Position numbers and translations under genes: made by a program | Notes under the pieces: model-generated | What the model was told of the DNA's origin: nothing | Databases searched by the model: none | The model's input: only the letters and a program-made list of their open reading frames with translations | Part shown: in pieces, positions 29,135-38,115 of the stretch | How positions within the stretch are numbered: position 1 is the stretch's first letter | How the letters are laid out: every line of letters starts with the position of its first letter | NCBI RefSeq assembly: GCF_000742475.1 | Contig: NZ_JQAJ01000002.1 | Location: 215,542 to 279,541, forward strand | Direction: 5' to 3' | DNA length: 64,000 bases | Source of the DNA: Candidatus Hepatobacter penaei | GTDB lineage: Bacteria > Pseudomonadota > Alphaproteobacteria > Holosporales > Hepatobacteraceae

Positions 29135-29758
29135 TTATATGTCTTCTTCTATGTCATGCACCTCTCGCACAACACCACGTTCGGCCTTATGAATCTCTCG
29201 CCCAAGTGCACGAAACAAAGACTTTTTGTGGGGATGAGGCAACTTTTTTATGGCGGCCTTCAAGGTTTTGTCGACCTCGTGTAAGCCATGGCTGACTCCA
29301 TGGTGCACCTGCCCCGCAAGCTTACCTACCTCATGTTGGGCAGCACTGTACAGTTTCTTGCCCGTATGCTGAGCCTGCCTTTGCGTCTTGTCGTAAAAAT
29401 GACTCGCCTTACGCTGTGCTACGTCCCACCCATGCTGAGCTTCTTTCAAAAACATGTGATGTACATGTTGCGCATTCTGCGCAAAATCAGAGGCTGTGTG
29501 ACGCATAGCCGCCATCATATGGGGAGCTGCTTTTTCACCTGTTCGAAGGGCATGACGCGCTCCTGCAGCAGCAGCTCCTATCATATCAGCATGACCTTCT
29601 GTCCTACCGTGCATCCGTCCCAGCGCATGCACCTTTGTTGCAAAAGCTTTATTGAGCGCTGGCATAACATGCTGTGTCCCTTGAGAACTGCCATAAAGGC
29701 CACTTGTACTCAGCAAAAAAGCACCAACCATCCACCCTAAATAACGTGTTGTTTTCAT
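29135..29758 (-). CDS. Secreted His/Ala-rich helical protein
   Basis: I do not recognise this protein of about 207 residues. It has a signal peptide (MKTTRYLGWMVGAFLLSTSG, then LYG) and a mature part packed with His, Ala, Lys and Gln in long amphipathic helices (QHVHHMFLKEAQHGWDVAQR, SAAQHEVGKLAGQVHHGVSH). There are no Cys in the mature part and no membrane segment. The ATG at 29758 is preceded by AAGGAAACATC; the frame opens seven codons earlier. It is the promoter-distal member of five tandem same-strand genes, all encoding exported proteins. Function unknown; the composition recalls membrane-active or nucleic-acid-binding proteins, which is speculation. Confidence 0.7.
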   Translation of the reverse strand: MKTTRYLGWMVGAFLLSTSGLYGSSQGTQHVMPALNKAFATKVHALGRMHGRTEGHADMIGAAAAGARHALRTGEKAAPHMMAAMRHTASDFAQNAQHVHHMFLKEAQHGWDVAQRKASHFYDKTQRQAQHTGKKLYSAAQHEVGKLAGQVHHGVSHGLHEVDKTLKAAIKKLPHPHKKSLFRALGREIHKAERGVVREVHDIEEDI

Positions 29759-29863
29759 GATGTTTCCTTCTTTCTTCATCCTTTTTATTATGACAATCCT
29801 AAAAATGCCCTTATAAGATAATTTTCTGTTTGCAAGATAAAAAAAATCTTTAATATCAATGTT

Positions 29864-30232
29864 TTATTTTGTTTTTTTGGCATGCTTGTGCCTTGAGGTC
29901 ATAGATTTTTGTTTTTTTTGCGCTTGTCGCGCCCAGGCGGCTTTGGCTTTTGCGATGTCTTCGTGAACCCCTTGGGAAATGGGTTTATGCGCTGCCTGCT
30001 CTCGCGCAACGCGCGCTGCCAGCTCTTTTTCCACCGCTTGATAGACCGCCTCTCTTCTTTTCTGGGCCTCACTCTTGGCGGTAGGGTGCCTGGTCGAGAT
30101 GTGCCCCTTCCCATAATGCGTAGTATGGCCACCAAACCATGCCACCCGATAAAGCGAGACACCGTCGGCCACCAAAGGGCCACACGCGCCCATACAAAAA
30201 ATCCAAAAAAAGCATGTGATGTGTGGCATCAT
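29864..30232 (-). CDS. Small secreted basic protein
   Basis: I do not recognise this protein of about 122 residues. A signal peptide (MMPHITCFFWIFCMGACGPL, then VADG) is followed by GVSLYRVAWFGGHTTHYGKG and then a highly charged helix (about residues 45-100) with a Lys/Arg/His-rich end (SMTSRHKHAKKTK). The cysteine before GPL could make a lipobox-like site, but the context is poor. AAAGGA lies six bases upstream of the ATG at 30232. It belongs to the five-gene block of secreted proteins. Confidence 0.6.
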   Translation of the reverse strand: MMPHITCFFWIFCMGACGPLVADGVSLYRVAWFGGHTTHYGKGHISTRHPTAKSEAQKRREAVYQAVEKELAARVAREQAAHKPISQGVHEDIAKAKAAWARQAQKKQKSMTSRHKHAKKTK

Positions 30233-30354
30233 CCCTGTTCCTTTCATATGCTCTTGAACCTCCAGCTTTGGTGATCATCTTTTACTCACCCTCACCCGTG
30301 ACACTTACGTTTTCGATTGTGGCGTGCCATGCACGTTACACTTGCGCCCCCACA

Positions 30355-30705
30355 TCATTGTTGTTGATGCTGATGTTCTTTGATCCACCGCTTTTTCTTT
30401 TCTTCAATCCACTGCTTTTCCTTTTTCCGATCATTTCTTCTGCTTTTGCGTGACTCCAAACCATAGGGAACCTTCTTAAACAAACCGCGCCGCGCCCAAT
30501 AAAGCTTGGCTTGGGGCGATTCAGGGGTCAGCACACTTGGCATATAGGGCATCTGTTGTGCAGAGGGCATTAACTCTTCCGCCCCACCTTCTGAAGGCGA
30601 CATGTTCGGGGACATCGTGTGGGCACACCCATCGTGTGGCACCCAAGCATACACAGAGCCCATCATCAAAGCGCCCATGACGCCATATAACAACCGTTGA
30701 TACAT
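30355..30705 (-). CDS. Small secreted protein with Lys/Arg/His-rich tail
   Basis: I do not recognise this protein of about 116 residues. The N-terminus MYQRLLYGVMGALMMGSVYA is a signal peptide. The mature part has a Met/Pro/Ser-rich linker (MSPNMSPSEGG) and a C-terminal very basic helix (KSRRNDRKKEKQWIEEKKKR) ending HQHQQQ. The ATG at 30705 has the strong site AAAGGAGAG upstream, so I rejected the longer frame that starts at 30753. It follows the 332-residue secreted protein after 22 bases and is probably cotranscribed with it. Confidence 0.6.
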   Translation of the reverse strand: MYQRLLYGVMGALMMGSVYAWVPHDGCAHTMSPNMSPSEGGAEELMPSAQQMPYMPSVLTPESPQAKLYWARRGLFKKVPYGLESRKSRRNDRKKEKQWIEEKKKRWIKEHQHQQQ

Positions 30706-30727
30706 GATTTCTCTCCTTTGTTGATCT

Positions 30728-31726
30728 TTAGGCTTTATGACCCGCATGACCATGGTTAGCAGAGGCTATGTGGCCGGTCGCGGCTTCTTCGCGGGCCTCA
30801 CGCGTATTGCCTTTAGACAACGATTCCGCCAGATCCAACAGCGCACCATATTTTTCTTGCAGGCCATCCATTTTTTTCTTGGCCGCACTGTATTCTTTGA
30901 TCACTTTTTCCCCACCCGGCACATGAGCCAGTGACATGGCCACTGTGCCTTTGAATTTGTCTACTTTTGCCAAGATTTTCTGACTTTTCTTCAGCTTTTG
31001 CGAAAGGTCGTACGAGGTCTCAAGTGCTTTTTTGAGCTTTGGTGAATGTTCCAACTTCTTCATCAACTTGTTACCAAATTTTTTGCTCAAGCCTGATCGC
31101 TCTGCCACCATAACGCCCACTTTGGCAATGGCCATGGGGTCACCCGACTTCACGCCCTCATAAAGGGCATGAAATTCGATCAGTTTATCCACATAAGGCT
31201 TGGCCAAAGCGCCACCCGCATTTTCGAGATAGTGGGGATTGCCTGTTTCAATGGCTTTCACCACATAAGCGCCGGCCTTGATTTGACTGGTGTAATCTTC
31301 CGTCAAAATGCCTAAGGTCACACCAGCCACACCGTGGGTGAGGTTGTTAAATTGGTCAAAAGCCTCATGAACATCTTGGGTCATTTTTTTGGCCAAGCGG
31401 ATATCATGATGAATATTTTTTAATTTCACAGCCTCTTTTAGGGCCTTCACCTGGGCTTCTTGTATTTTTTGTCTGGCCGTTTTGATGCCTTTTGTTGCGT
31501 TATGTGTGGCAGCAGTGATTTGACCTTTGAGGCTTTGGAATTGATCCCCAAGATCTTCAAACCCCCCTTTCACTGCGGAAACGCCCTGATCAAAGCCTTT
31601 TTGTGTTTCATGAAACCCATGCTTAAAAGCATCACCAGTTTTGGTGAGAAACTTGGAAGTGCGGGCCCATCCATCGCTTCCATTCATTAACAACGCCGCC
31701 GTGATCATCCAATAATATGTTTTCAT
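30728..31726 (-). CDS. Secreted helical protein, 332 residues
   Basis: I do not recognise this protein. It has a signal peptide (MKTYYWMITAALLMNGSDGW, then AR). The first 130 mature residues form charged amphipathic helices with a near-repeating FKHGFHETQKGFDQG / VSAVKGGFEDLG pattern, reminiscent of apolipoprotein-like helices. The centre has mildly hydrophobic helices (THGVAGVTLGILTED, MAIAKVGVMVAE), and the end is Lys-rich and closes with HGHAGHKA. GGAGAG lies close upstream of the ATG at 31726. It is the second gene of the five-gene secreted block. A membrane-interacting effector is one possibility, without direct evidence. Confidence 0.7.
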   Translation of the reverse strand: MKTYYWMITAALLMNGSDGWARTSKFLTKTGDAFKHGFHETQKGFDQGVSAVKGGFEDLGDQFQSLKGQITAATHNATKGIKTARQKIQEAQVKALKEAVKLKNIHHDIRLAKKMTQDVHEAFDQFNNLTHGVAGVTLGILTEDYTSQIKAGAYVVKAIETGNPHYLENAGGALAKPYVDKLIEFHALYEGVKSGDPMAIAKVGVMVAERSGLSKKFGNKLMKKLEHSPKLKKALETSYDLSQKLKKSQKILAKVDKFKGTVAMSLAHVPGGEKVIKEYSAAKKKMDGLQEKYGALLDLAESLSKGNTREAREEAATGHIASANHGHAGHKA

Positions 31727-31800
31727 TGCTTCTCTCCTATCTTATCCCCCCTTCGTTCTATGCCTTGTGTGTTTTTCTTTTGCCTTTGGTGAAACGACCA

Positions 31801-32715
31801 TCATCCCTCATCATTTTTATGCACATGCGCAAAACGACAGATCGGCCCCCGATGTATTGAGTGTGTTTTGTCTTTAAGCAGCTCCAACAAAACTGCCAGC
31901 CTTTTGGCGTCATAGTTGGGAAAAATGCTGTGCATTTTGAAGCCATGCTCCCCTTTGCGAAGCATATTGATGGTCAACGCCTTCTCATCCACCACAAGGT
32001 TGTTGGCATCTTTGGCTAACAAAGAAAAAAAATGTTTGATTTTGGCAACCTGTGGATTGTTTTTTTTGCCTTGATCTGTGGACCTCCCATAGCGAAGGCC
32101 CCGAGCCTCACCTCTAATGCCGCCATAGCCATATTTCTTATAGGCCTTATCCACTTGCTGTTGAATGCTGTCGCGCACCATAGGGTCGTTTTGGCAATAC
32201 ACCATGCTGACATAATAGGCCGCACTAGGGATCAACACGTCTAGATAATCTTTCTGCAGCGCTGACTGCATAAGACGTGGGTTGTTTTCCACGCTGTGTG
32301 CATGTTTTTTGGCTTTGCCTCGAAAAAGGACCACTTTTTTTGCCACCTGGTGCTCAAGGTGTTCAATATAATTGGCCGGCTTGCTAAACCCTGCAGCCCG
32401 CAATGCCTTGACAGTAATATACCCGCCCGGCCCAACCACCAACAGCTCAGGATTGCCATGTTTGAATTCATGCTTAATATGATGCAGGGCCGAGGTGGTG
32501 CCTTTGTGGACGTCTTTTGTCGTTTTCTTAGCACCATGCTTGATTGTATGTGTGATGTGACGTGTATGGTCTACCAATGAGTCAAAGGCTTTTTGGGTTT
32601 TATGGGCCCAGTGGCGTAGGTGGCCAAAGGGGTGGTGCTTGCCGTAACATGTCTGAATACCGACTCCCCCCATCAATAAACACATGATCATGAGGGCCGT
32701 TTTTTTGCTATGCAT
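31801..32715 (-). CDS. Secreted His/Lys-rich protein, about 304 residues
   Basis: I do not recognise this protein. The start at ATG 32715 gives MHSKKTALMIMCLLMGGVGI as signal peptide; the open frame extends to 32763 but adds an implausible N-terminus. Residues 25-85 are strikingly His/Lys-rich (HHPFGHLRHWAHKTQKAFDS, HITHTIKHGAKKTTKDVHKG). The rest resembles a folded domain with VVGPGGYITVKALRAAGF, YVSMVYCQNDPMVRDSIQQQ and a basic Gly/Arg stretch (YGYGGIRGEARGLRYGRS). It is the promoter-proximal member of the secreted block, with AT-rich DNA upstream. Confidence 0.7.
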   Translation of the reverse strand: MHSKKTALMIMCLLMGGVGIQTCYGKHHPFGHLRHWAHKTQKAFDSLVDHTRHITHTIKHGAKKTTKDVHKGTTSALHHIKHEFKHGNPELLVVGPGGYITVKALRAAGFSKPANYIEHLEHQVAKKVVLFRGKAKKHAHSVENNPRLMQSALQKDYLDVLIPSAAYYVSMVYCQNDPMVRDSIQQQVDKAYKKYGYGGIRGEARGLRYGRSTDQGKKNNPQVAKIKHFFSLLAKDANNLVVDEKALTINMLRKGEHGFKMHSIFPNYDAKRLAVLLELLKDKTHSIHRGPICRFAHVHKNDEG

Positions 32716-32763
32716 AACCGTAACAACTGACAATATATCTATATAAGACAATAATGATGTCAA

Positions 32764-33094
32764 GTTATTGAATTTATATTAATTTTTGACAGAAAGAATG
32801 AGGAAGAAGAGACGTCGACTATGATCTCATGAGACGATTTTATGGAAAAAAAACAATACGAATAAAAATCAATATTTTTTATCTTTATAAGACGAATTAA
32901 GGTCGGGGGGTATTCTTGTTGCCTTCCTTGTTTGTCCTAGAAAGGCGTGGGATAGCGACGTGTTTTGAGATGATAGTAGATGTGAGACGATACACCCTTC
33001 ATCAGAAAAACATGTTCCTATCTTTGGTAAGTCTTGTTTCTTTGTTTTGTTCACCTGTCTTACATTTATTCATCCTTGATGGAGGAAATACTTT
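32764..33094. other. AT-rich divergent intergenic region, no gene seen
   Basis: These 331 bases separate the minus-strand secreted block from the plus-strand secreted protein at 33095. I see only short frames without ribosome binding sites or sensible composition. The AT-rich flanks next to each gene probably hold divergent promoters, but I cannot pick out convincing -35/-10 pairs. Confidence 0.5.
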
Positions 33095-33958
33095 ATGCGC
33101 AAACATACATTCCTGATGACGGCTTTGATCAGCTTATCTCTTTATAGCAATCATGCTTTGGCTCAAAACAAAAACAACCCTTTAGATGAGACCGCCATCA
33201 AAACGCTTGCCGCCAAACCTTACCAAATGGCTTGCGAAATTATTGATGCCAATGCAAAGAAAAACACACCTCACAATCCCACAGCACTCATGGACAAAGT
33301 GAGACGTGCAGGCAAAACGGATAAAGAAAAATCTGTTGCCGAATGTTTATTTGCTTACGCAGTTACACGTAGTGAAGAGATAAATTTGTTTATCAAAAAT
33401 GAGGATCTTCATCTTCACCTATCCCAAAAAGGAATTTGGTTTAGCTTAAATGCGGATAGCCTGCAGCAGAAAAAGGTCATCCAAGCCTTGCAACCCATCC
33501 TTAAAAAAGGTGCATTAAAGGGGTTAGTGAGAAACAAAAAAACTTTCCTAGGATTGCGCATCAGACGATCCCCACAAAAACGAGAAGGCGATCATATCGC
33601 TTATAATGATTTGCCCAAGGCCATGGCTGTATTCCTTCACTTTGCTCAAGTAGGGAAGAATGAGCAGCTTACCTTTGAAGAAAAGCTAAGCATTGGCAAA
33701 TACATGTACAGCTTTAAGGAAGAAAACCTGCCAAACGATGCCGCGTGGAGAAATATCTGCACACGCCCCACAAATGAAGGCATTTTCTCTAAGGACAGCA
33801 CCAATGCCACGCCCGAAAAAATACAGGGCATGCTTAGGGATCAAAGGGGTGGGAATCAAAAAACACCTGACCAAAACACAGCTCTTGAAAACGTGAAAGA
33901 TGCCCTTGTGTTTATGCAGGCACTCAGAAACCTTGAAAGAAATGGAGCTATTCAATAA
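33095..33958 (+). CDS. Unrecognised secreted protein, 287 residues
   Basis: I do not recognise this protein. A clear signal peptide (MRKHTFLMTALISLSLYSNH, then ALAQ) precedes a soluble, charged mature part with two Cys near the start (MACEIIDANA and AECLFAYA) and one later (NICTRP). GGAGG lies nine bases upstream of the ATG. Composition is ordinary and the secondary structure is mixed, unlike the His-rich neighbours on the other strand. It is convergent with hemW and overlaps its 3' end by 11 bases. Confidence 0.72.
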   Translation: MRKHTFLMTALISLSLYSNHALAQNKNNPLDETAIKTLAAKPYQMACEIIDANAKKNTPHNPTALMDKVRRAGKTDKEKSVAECLFAYAVTRSEEINLFIKNEDLHLHLSQKGIWFSLNADSLQQKKVIQALQPILKKGALKGLVRNKKTFLGLRIRRSPQKREGDHIAYNDLPKAMAVFLHFAQVGKNEQLTFEEKLSIGKYMYSFKEENLPNDAAWRNICTRPTNEGIFSKDSTNATPEKIQGMLRDQRGGNQKTPDQNTALENVKDALVFMQALRNLERNGAIQ

Positions 33959-35156
33959 AAGCGTGGCTTTCTTTCTGTGCGCCATGCGCAAGAAATCGTA
34001 TCACGCTATTAAGACACAGGCGTCCCTGAGAGGTCACTTTCAGGGCGTCTTTTGTCAAAAGGATCAGCCCATGCTGTTCAAGGGTCTGGATTTTTTCATC
34101 AGATAAATCGTGATGAAACTCTTTGATTTTGATGCCTTCTGTGAGACGCAGGCCCATCATGAGTTTTTCTAAGTCATATTCCTCACACGAAAGTGGCGTC
34201 GATGTTTCTGTGCCATGACCATGCTTTTCCACAGCCTCAAGCCAGGTTTGAGGATGGCGGTATGTCACCTCACGATAACGCCCTTGCTTATAGTGTGGGC
34301 GACCATGGCTGCCTGGACCTATGCCCAATGTCGGCTGAAAGCGCCAATAGGCAAGGTTGTGCCGACTTTCTTCACCGGGGCAAGCATAATTAGAAACCTC
34401 ATAACGGTTCACACCTTTTTGGTGCCAAAAAGTCTCTGTTTCCTCATCAAAAGCCACTTCTATCGCCTCTTCAGGGTAGGTCAACTCCCCCCGCACATAC
34501 CGTGGATAAAAAGCAGTGCCAGGCTCAAAAGTGAGTTGATAGCATGACACGTGCGTGGGGGCAAAATCCCAGGCTTGCCTCAGCTCATGACGCCACATAG
34601 TACATGTCTGATCACGCAACCCATACATGAGATCAAAAGACATACGGGGAAAGATATCGCGCGCTTGTGCCAAGGCATTTTTTGCTTCGGCAGCGCTGTG
34701 TCCCCGGCCTAAAAAGGCAAGATGATCATCGGAAAAAGATTGAACACCCAGCGAAAGACGGCGAATGCCTGCATCATAAAAAGCTTGAAAACGACTCCTT
34801 TCAAACGTGGTTGGGTTCGCCTCCATCGTAATCTCTATGGTGTCATCAAAAGCAAAAAGCCTCTGCGCAACATCAATCAGACGAGCCACACCTTCAGGGG
34901 GCATCAATGAGGGGGTGCCGCCCCCAAAGAAAATGCTGACAAGATGGGCGGGGCAATCAAAACGCTGCGCTGCGCTTTTCATCTCTGTGATCAGTGCGCT
35001 GATAAAACGTTGTTCATCCATGTCACGGTTTACATGACTATTGAAGTCACAATAAGGACATTTGGATAAACAAAAAGGCCAATGGATATACAAAGACAGC
35101 GGCATGGGGGCAGTAAGTCTATGATGGGATGGGCTAAGGATTTGTTTTGTCATCAT
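33948..35156 (-). CDS. hemW: Radical SAM heme chaperone HemW (HemN-like)
   Basis: HemW is a radical SAM protein related to oxygen-independent coproporphyrinogen oxidase that delivers heme to respiratory enzymes. The product of about 402 residues has the [4Fe-4S] motif CxxxCxxC as CLSKCPYC at about 29-36, the following DFNSH typical of the family, GGGTPSLM and EANPTTFE. It lacks the N-terminal extension of true HemN. I prefer the ATG at 35156; the frame is open to 35204. The gene is divergent from tssF, with about 90 bases between starts. In many alphaproteobacteria it sits beside rdgB, which is not the case here. Confidence 0.92.
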   Translation of the reverse strand: MMTKQILSPSHHRLTAPMPLSLYIHWPFCLSKCPYCDFNSHVNRDMDEQRFISALITEMKSAAQRFDCPAHLVSIFFGGGTPSLMPPEGVARLIDVAQRLFAFDDTIEITMEANPTTFERSRFQAFYDAGIRRLSLGVQSFSDDHLAFLGRGHSAAEAKNALAQARDIFPRMSFDLMYGLRDQTCTMWRHELRQAWDFAPTHVSCYQLTFEPGTAFYPRYVRGELTYPEEAIEVAFDEETETFWHQKGVNRYEVSNYACPGEESRHNLAYWRFQPTLGIGPGSHGRPHYKQGRYREVTYRHPQTWLEAVEKHGHGTETSTPLSCEEYDLEKLMMGLRLTEGIKIKEFHHDLSDEKIQTLEQHGLILLTKDALKVTSQGRLCLNSVIRFLAHGAQKESHAFIE

Positions 35157-35245
35157 CTTGTTTAGTGAAAAAAAACCTTTCTCCCTCAATAACAAAAGGC
35201 ACACACATTTTCATTACTTCACGAAAAAAGACAAAATGACGTGCC

Positions 35246-37075
35246 ATGCAAGAGCATAACCCGAATTTCTCACGACTGCTGCCTTTTTACCAGAGAGAGA
35301 TGACTTACCTGCTGAGAGTGGGTCAAGAATTCGCCAAAGCTTATCCACGAGCTGCACAAAGACTTGAGTTAAGTTCAAAAGGATCATCAGATCCTCATGT
35401 AGAGCGATTGCTTGAATCCTTTGCTTTTTTGACAGGCCGTTTGCAAATGGAGGTGGAGGATCACCAATCTTTCATCACCAACAGCCTGTTAAGCATTTTG
35501 TACCCCCAATTCACATCCCCTTTTCCTTCGTGCGTCATCACAAAGCTTAAACCCAAAGATGGTGCCGGTGAGCTTTTTAAAGGACGCATTGTGCCTGCAC
35601 GCACCCCTCTCACCACCACATCTGAAGACGGCTCTACGTGTAAATTTCAAACCACCATGGAAAGCAAGGTTTGGCCCCTTGACGTCACACAGGTGACGTA
35701 TGAACGGGCGCAACGCTATGACATTCCTGCCCATAAACTGAAAACACCTTGGCTTATTCGTGTACGTATTGAATCTACACAAGGTTCTCTTTCTTCTCTA
35801 GATGTTGACGATCTTGTTTTCTATCTTGGGGGTGATATCCTCACGGCCTTCACCCTCTTTCGATGGTTTAGCACCTATGATGTGCACCAAAACATGCCCC
35901 TCTTTTGGACGTCAGATCAGCCAGGTACCGGCATGTTAGTGGATGCTTTTTCTCCCATGGGGTTTGAGGAAAACCAAGGCATTTTACCCAAAGTGCACAA
36001 CACATCCATGGCTCAGCAATGGTTATGGGATTTTTTCCATTTCCCACAAAAGTTTTTGTTTTTTAATGTCAACCAGCTCAGGCCCGTTTTCCAGAACACC
36101 CATGGCTCTTTTATTGACCTACTGTTTCCGCTGCCGCCTAACAGCTCACCTGAACAGTGGCCCCTTGTGGAACAAAACATTGCACTCGGGTGTGTGCCGG
36201 CTGTGAATTTATTCCCTAAAACATCCGAGCCTATCAAGCTTGACCACAAAAAAACACTTTATCGTTTGATTACCGATTATCGTTTTGAGGACACCACAGA
36301 AGTTTACAGCATTGAGAAAATCTCTTCTGCCACCAATCTCAACACCCCTGCTGAAACCATTGACCCTTATTTTTCTTATACACACCCCATCAAGAAAAAA
36401 AACAAGAGTGCCTTTTGGATGGGACACAGAGTCCAAACCATGCTCCCCAATACCCAGGGCACCGATATGCTCTTATCTTTTCTTGATTACCGGGTGGAAG
36501 AAGAGGACGACCAAGAAAAGGTGGTCTATGCCCATATGTTATGCACTAACAGAAATTTTGCTGAAAAAATACCTGTTCATGCCAATTTTGATGTGCAGGG
36601 AGATTTTGCAGGCCTGCATGCCATCACGCTTTTTAAGCCCACGCGCGTGGCAAAACCCAACTTATCGGGTGACGTTCAGTGGGATTTGATCAATCATCTG
36701 GGCCTTGATCATTTAGGGCTTTGCGCCCACACCAAAAGCATTATCCCCCTCAAGCGTTTGCTGAGCATTTATAACAAAGGTCATACGTCGCTTGGGTTTG
36801 CCATTGATGCCATTCAAGATATTCATTTTGAAAAAACACTCTCGGCATGGGGGGAAAAAGCCTGGCGCAGCTTTGTCCCCACCCTGATCGTTACGGTGAA
36901 GGTTGATGACCAAAAGGCCAATACCCAAGGCTTTTTTGTGCTGTGCACGATCTTAAAGGAGCTTTTCAAATCAACCAGCAGCTTCAACACATTGCTGGAA
37001 ACCCGGTTGGTCGGGTTGTCAGATAACCTCATCAAATGCTGGCCTGCAGAACCATGTATCGCCCACGTTCTCTAA
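35246..37075 (+). CDS. tssF: Type VI secretion system baseplate subunit TssF
   Basis: TssF (VasA/ImpG) forms, with TssG, TssK and TssE, the wedge of the T6SS baseplate on which the contractile sheath is built. The 609-residue length fits. Diagnostic segments at the N-terminus are LPFYQREMTYLLRVGQEFAK, YPRAAQRLEL, DPHVERLLESFAFLTGRLQ, and then the LYPQFTSPFPSC motif. The gene overlaps tssG by 40 bases, the common order in T6SS clusters. No other T6SS gene (tssB, C, K, L, M, hcp, vgrG, clpV) is in the window, so the system, if complete, is dispersed in the genome. Confidence 0.9.
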   Translation: MQEHNPNFSRLLPFYQREMTYLLRVGQEFAKAYPRAAQRLELSSKGSSDPHVERLLESFAFLTGRLQMEVEDHQSFITNSLLSILYPQFTSPFPSCVITKLKPKDGAGELFKGRIVPARTPLTTTSEDGSTCKFQTTMESKVWPLDVTQVTYERAQRYDIPAHKLKTPWLIRVRIESTQGSLSSLDVDDLVFYLGGDILTAFTLFRWFSTYDVHQNMPLFWTSDQPGTGMLVDAFSPMGFEENQGILPKVHNTSMAQQWLWDFFHFPQKFLFFNVNQLRPVFQNTHGSFIDLLFPLPPNSSPEQWPLVEQNIALGCVPAVNLFPKTSEPIKLDHKKTLYRLITDYRFEDTTEVYSIEKISSATNLNTPAETIDPYFSYTHPIKKKNKSAFWMGHRVQTMLPNTQGTDMLLSFLDYRVEEEDDQEKVVYAHMLCTNRNFAEKIPVHANFDVQGDFAGLHAITLFKPTRVAKPNLSGDVQWDLINHLGLDHLGLCAHTKSIIPLKRLLSIYNKGHTSLGFAIDAIQDIHFEKTLSAWGEKAWRSFVPTLIVTVKVDDQKANTQGFFVLCTILKELFKSTSSFNTLLETRLVGLSDNLIKCWPAEPCIAHVL

Positions 37076-38115
37076 AAACCAAGCTTCTCAAAGCCCCCTT
37101 CACATTTGAATTTGCGCAAGCTGCTCATATCCTTAACCAACAATCCAATTCATCAGCGCGCACACCGCTTTTCTTTCGATCTGTCACCAACTTTTCACTC
37201 AGTGCAAGTGACATTCTCAGCATTAAGCCTGGCTCCTTATCCTCCCCTCATGGTCTTTTTATGACCTCCCCAGACAAAACCCAACCGACACATTCCGAGC
37301 TCATACGCACGGATATTTATGTCAACTTTTTTGGGCTTTCTGGCTCTCACGGCCCCCTTCCGCTAGCTTATACAGAAAAAATCATTCACAACACCAAACG
37401 GAAAGATACGGCTCTGAAAGATTTTTTAGATCTTTTTAATCACCGGTTGTTGTCCATCTTTTTTCGGATGAAACAAAAATTTTATCCTGTTTTAAGTTGG
37501 TCTGAGCCTCAAAAAAGTTTTATTGGTCAATCCCTTTCGGCGCTCACCAGTTATCACCCTATTAAAAAAGAACTCTTCCCAGAGCGATCTTTGCTCATGA
37601 TGGCACAAGCTTTTTGGAAAAAACCACACACCCCTGAAGGCCTGTGTCGCCTATTAGCGCACCATTTTTCTGTAGCTGTACGCATCGTGCCGTTTCAAGG
37701 CGCGTGGTACAACATCCCGCCTCAAAACAGAACTTTGTTAGGAAACAAACACCGATCCATTCTCAGCAAAACCTTTGTGTTAGGGGCGCGCTCATGGTGC
37801 CAGGATCATGGCATGTTGATTTGCCTTGACATCCATGACGATGACCTTTTTTTTCACCTCTTACCGGGTGGTAAATATTATCAAGAGGTCCATCACCTGA
37901 TCACCCTCTATATAGGCACGCGTTTTGACTTTTATTTGTCACTTGCGCTATCTACACCTTGTTCCACATCCCTAGGCCCACAAAAAAGACCCTGTCTTTT
38001 AGGATGGACAAGCTGGATTGGAAGAACGCACAAGAAAAAGATGACAAGTGTTGTGCGGGTCAAACCCACCCTTTCCTTCACAGACAATCAAGAATACACA
38101 TCATCTATTGTGTAA
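37036..38115 (+). CDS. tssG: Type VI secretion system baseplate subunit TssG
   Basis: TssG (VasB/ImpH) partners TssF in the baseplate wedge. The product is about 359 residues. The core motif FFGLSGSHGPLPLAYTEKII at about residues 97-116 is close to the family consensus, and LKDFLDLFNHRLLSIFFRMK follows as expected. The C-terminal part is less conserved. The start is either the ATG at 37036 or the ATG at 37054, both inside tssF, implying translational coupling. The 3' end overlaps the convergent dapB gene by 28 bases. Confidence 0.9.
   Translation: MLACRTMYRPRSLKTKLLKAPFTFEFAQAAHILNQQSNSSARTPLFFRSVTNFSLSASDILSIKPGSLSSPHGLFMTSPDKTQPTHSELIRTDIYVNFFGLSGSHGPLPLAYTEKIIHNTKRKDTALKDFLDLFNHRLLSIFFRMKQKFYPVLSWSEPQKSFIGQSLSALTSYHPIKKELFPERSLLMMAQAFWKKPHTPEGLCRLLAHHFSVAVRIVPFQGAWYNIPPQNRTLLGNKHRSILSKTFVLGARSWCQDHGMLICLDIHDDDLFFHLLPGGKYYQEVHHLITLYIGTRFDFYLSLALSTPCSTSLGPQKRPCLLGWTSWIGRTHKKKMTSVVRVKPTLSFTDNQEYTSSIV

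Noticed and set aside
29288..29740. 150-codon plus-strand ORF
   Set aside because: Antisense to the His-rich secreted protein, which has a signal peptide and ribosome binding site on the other strand.
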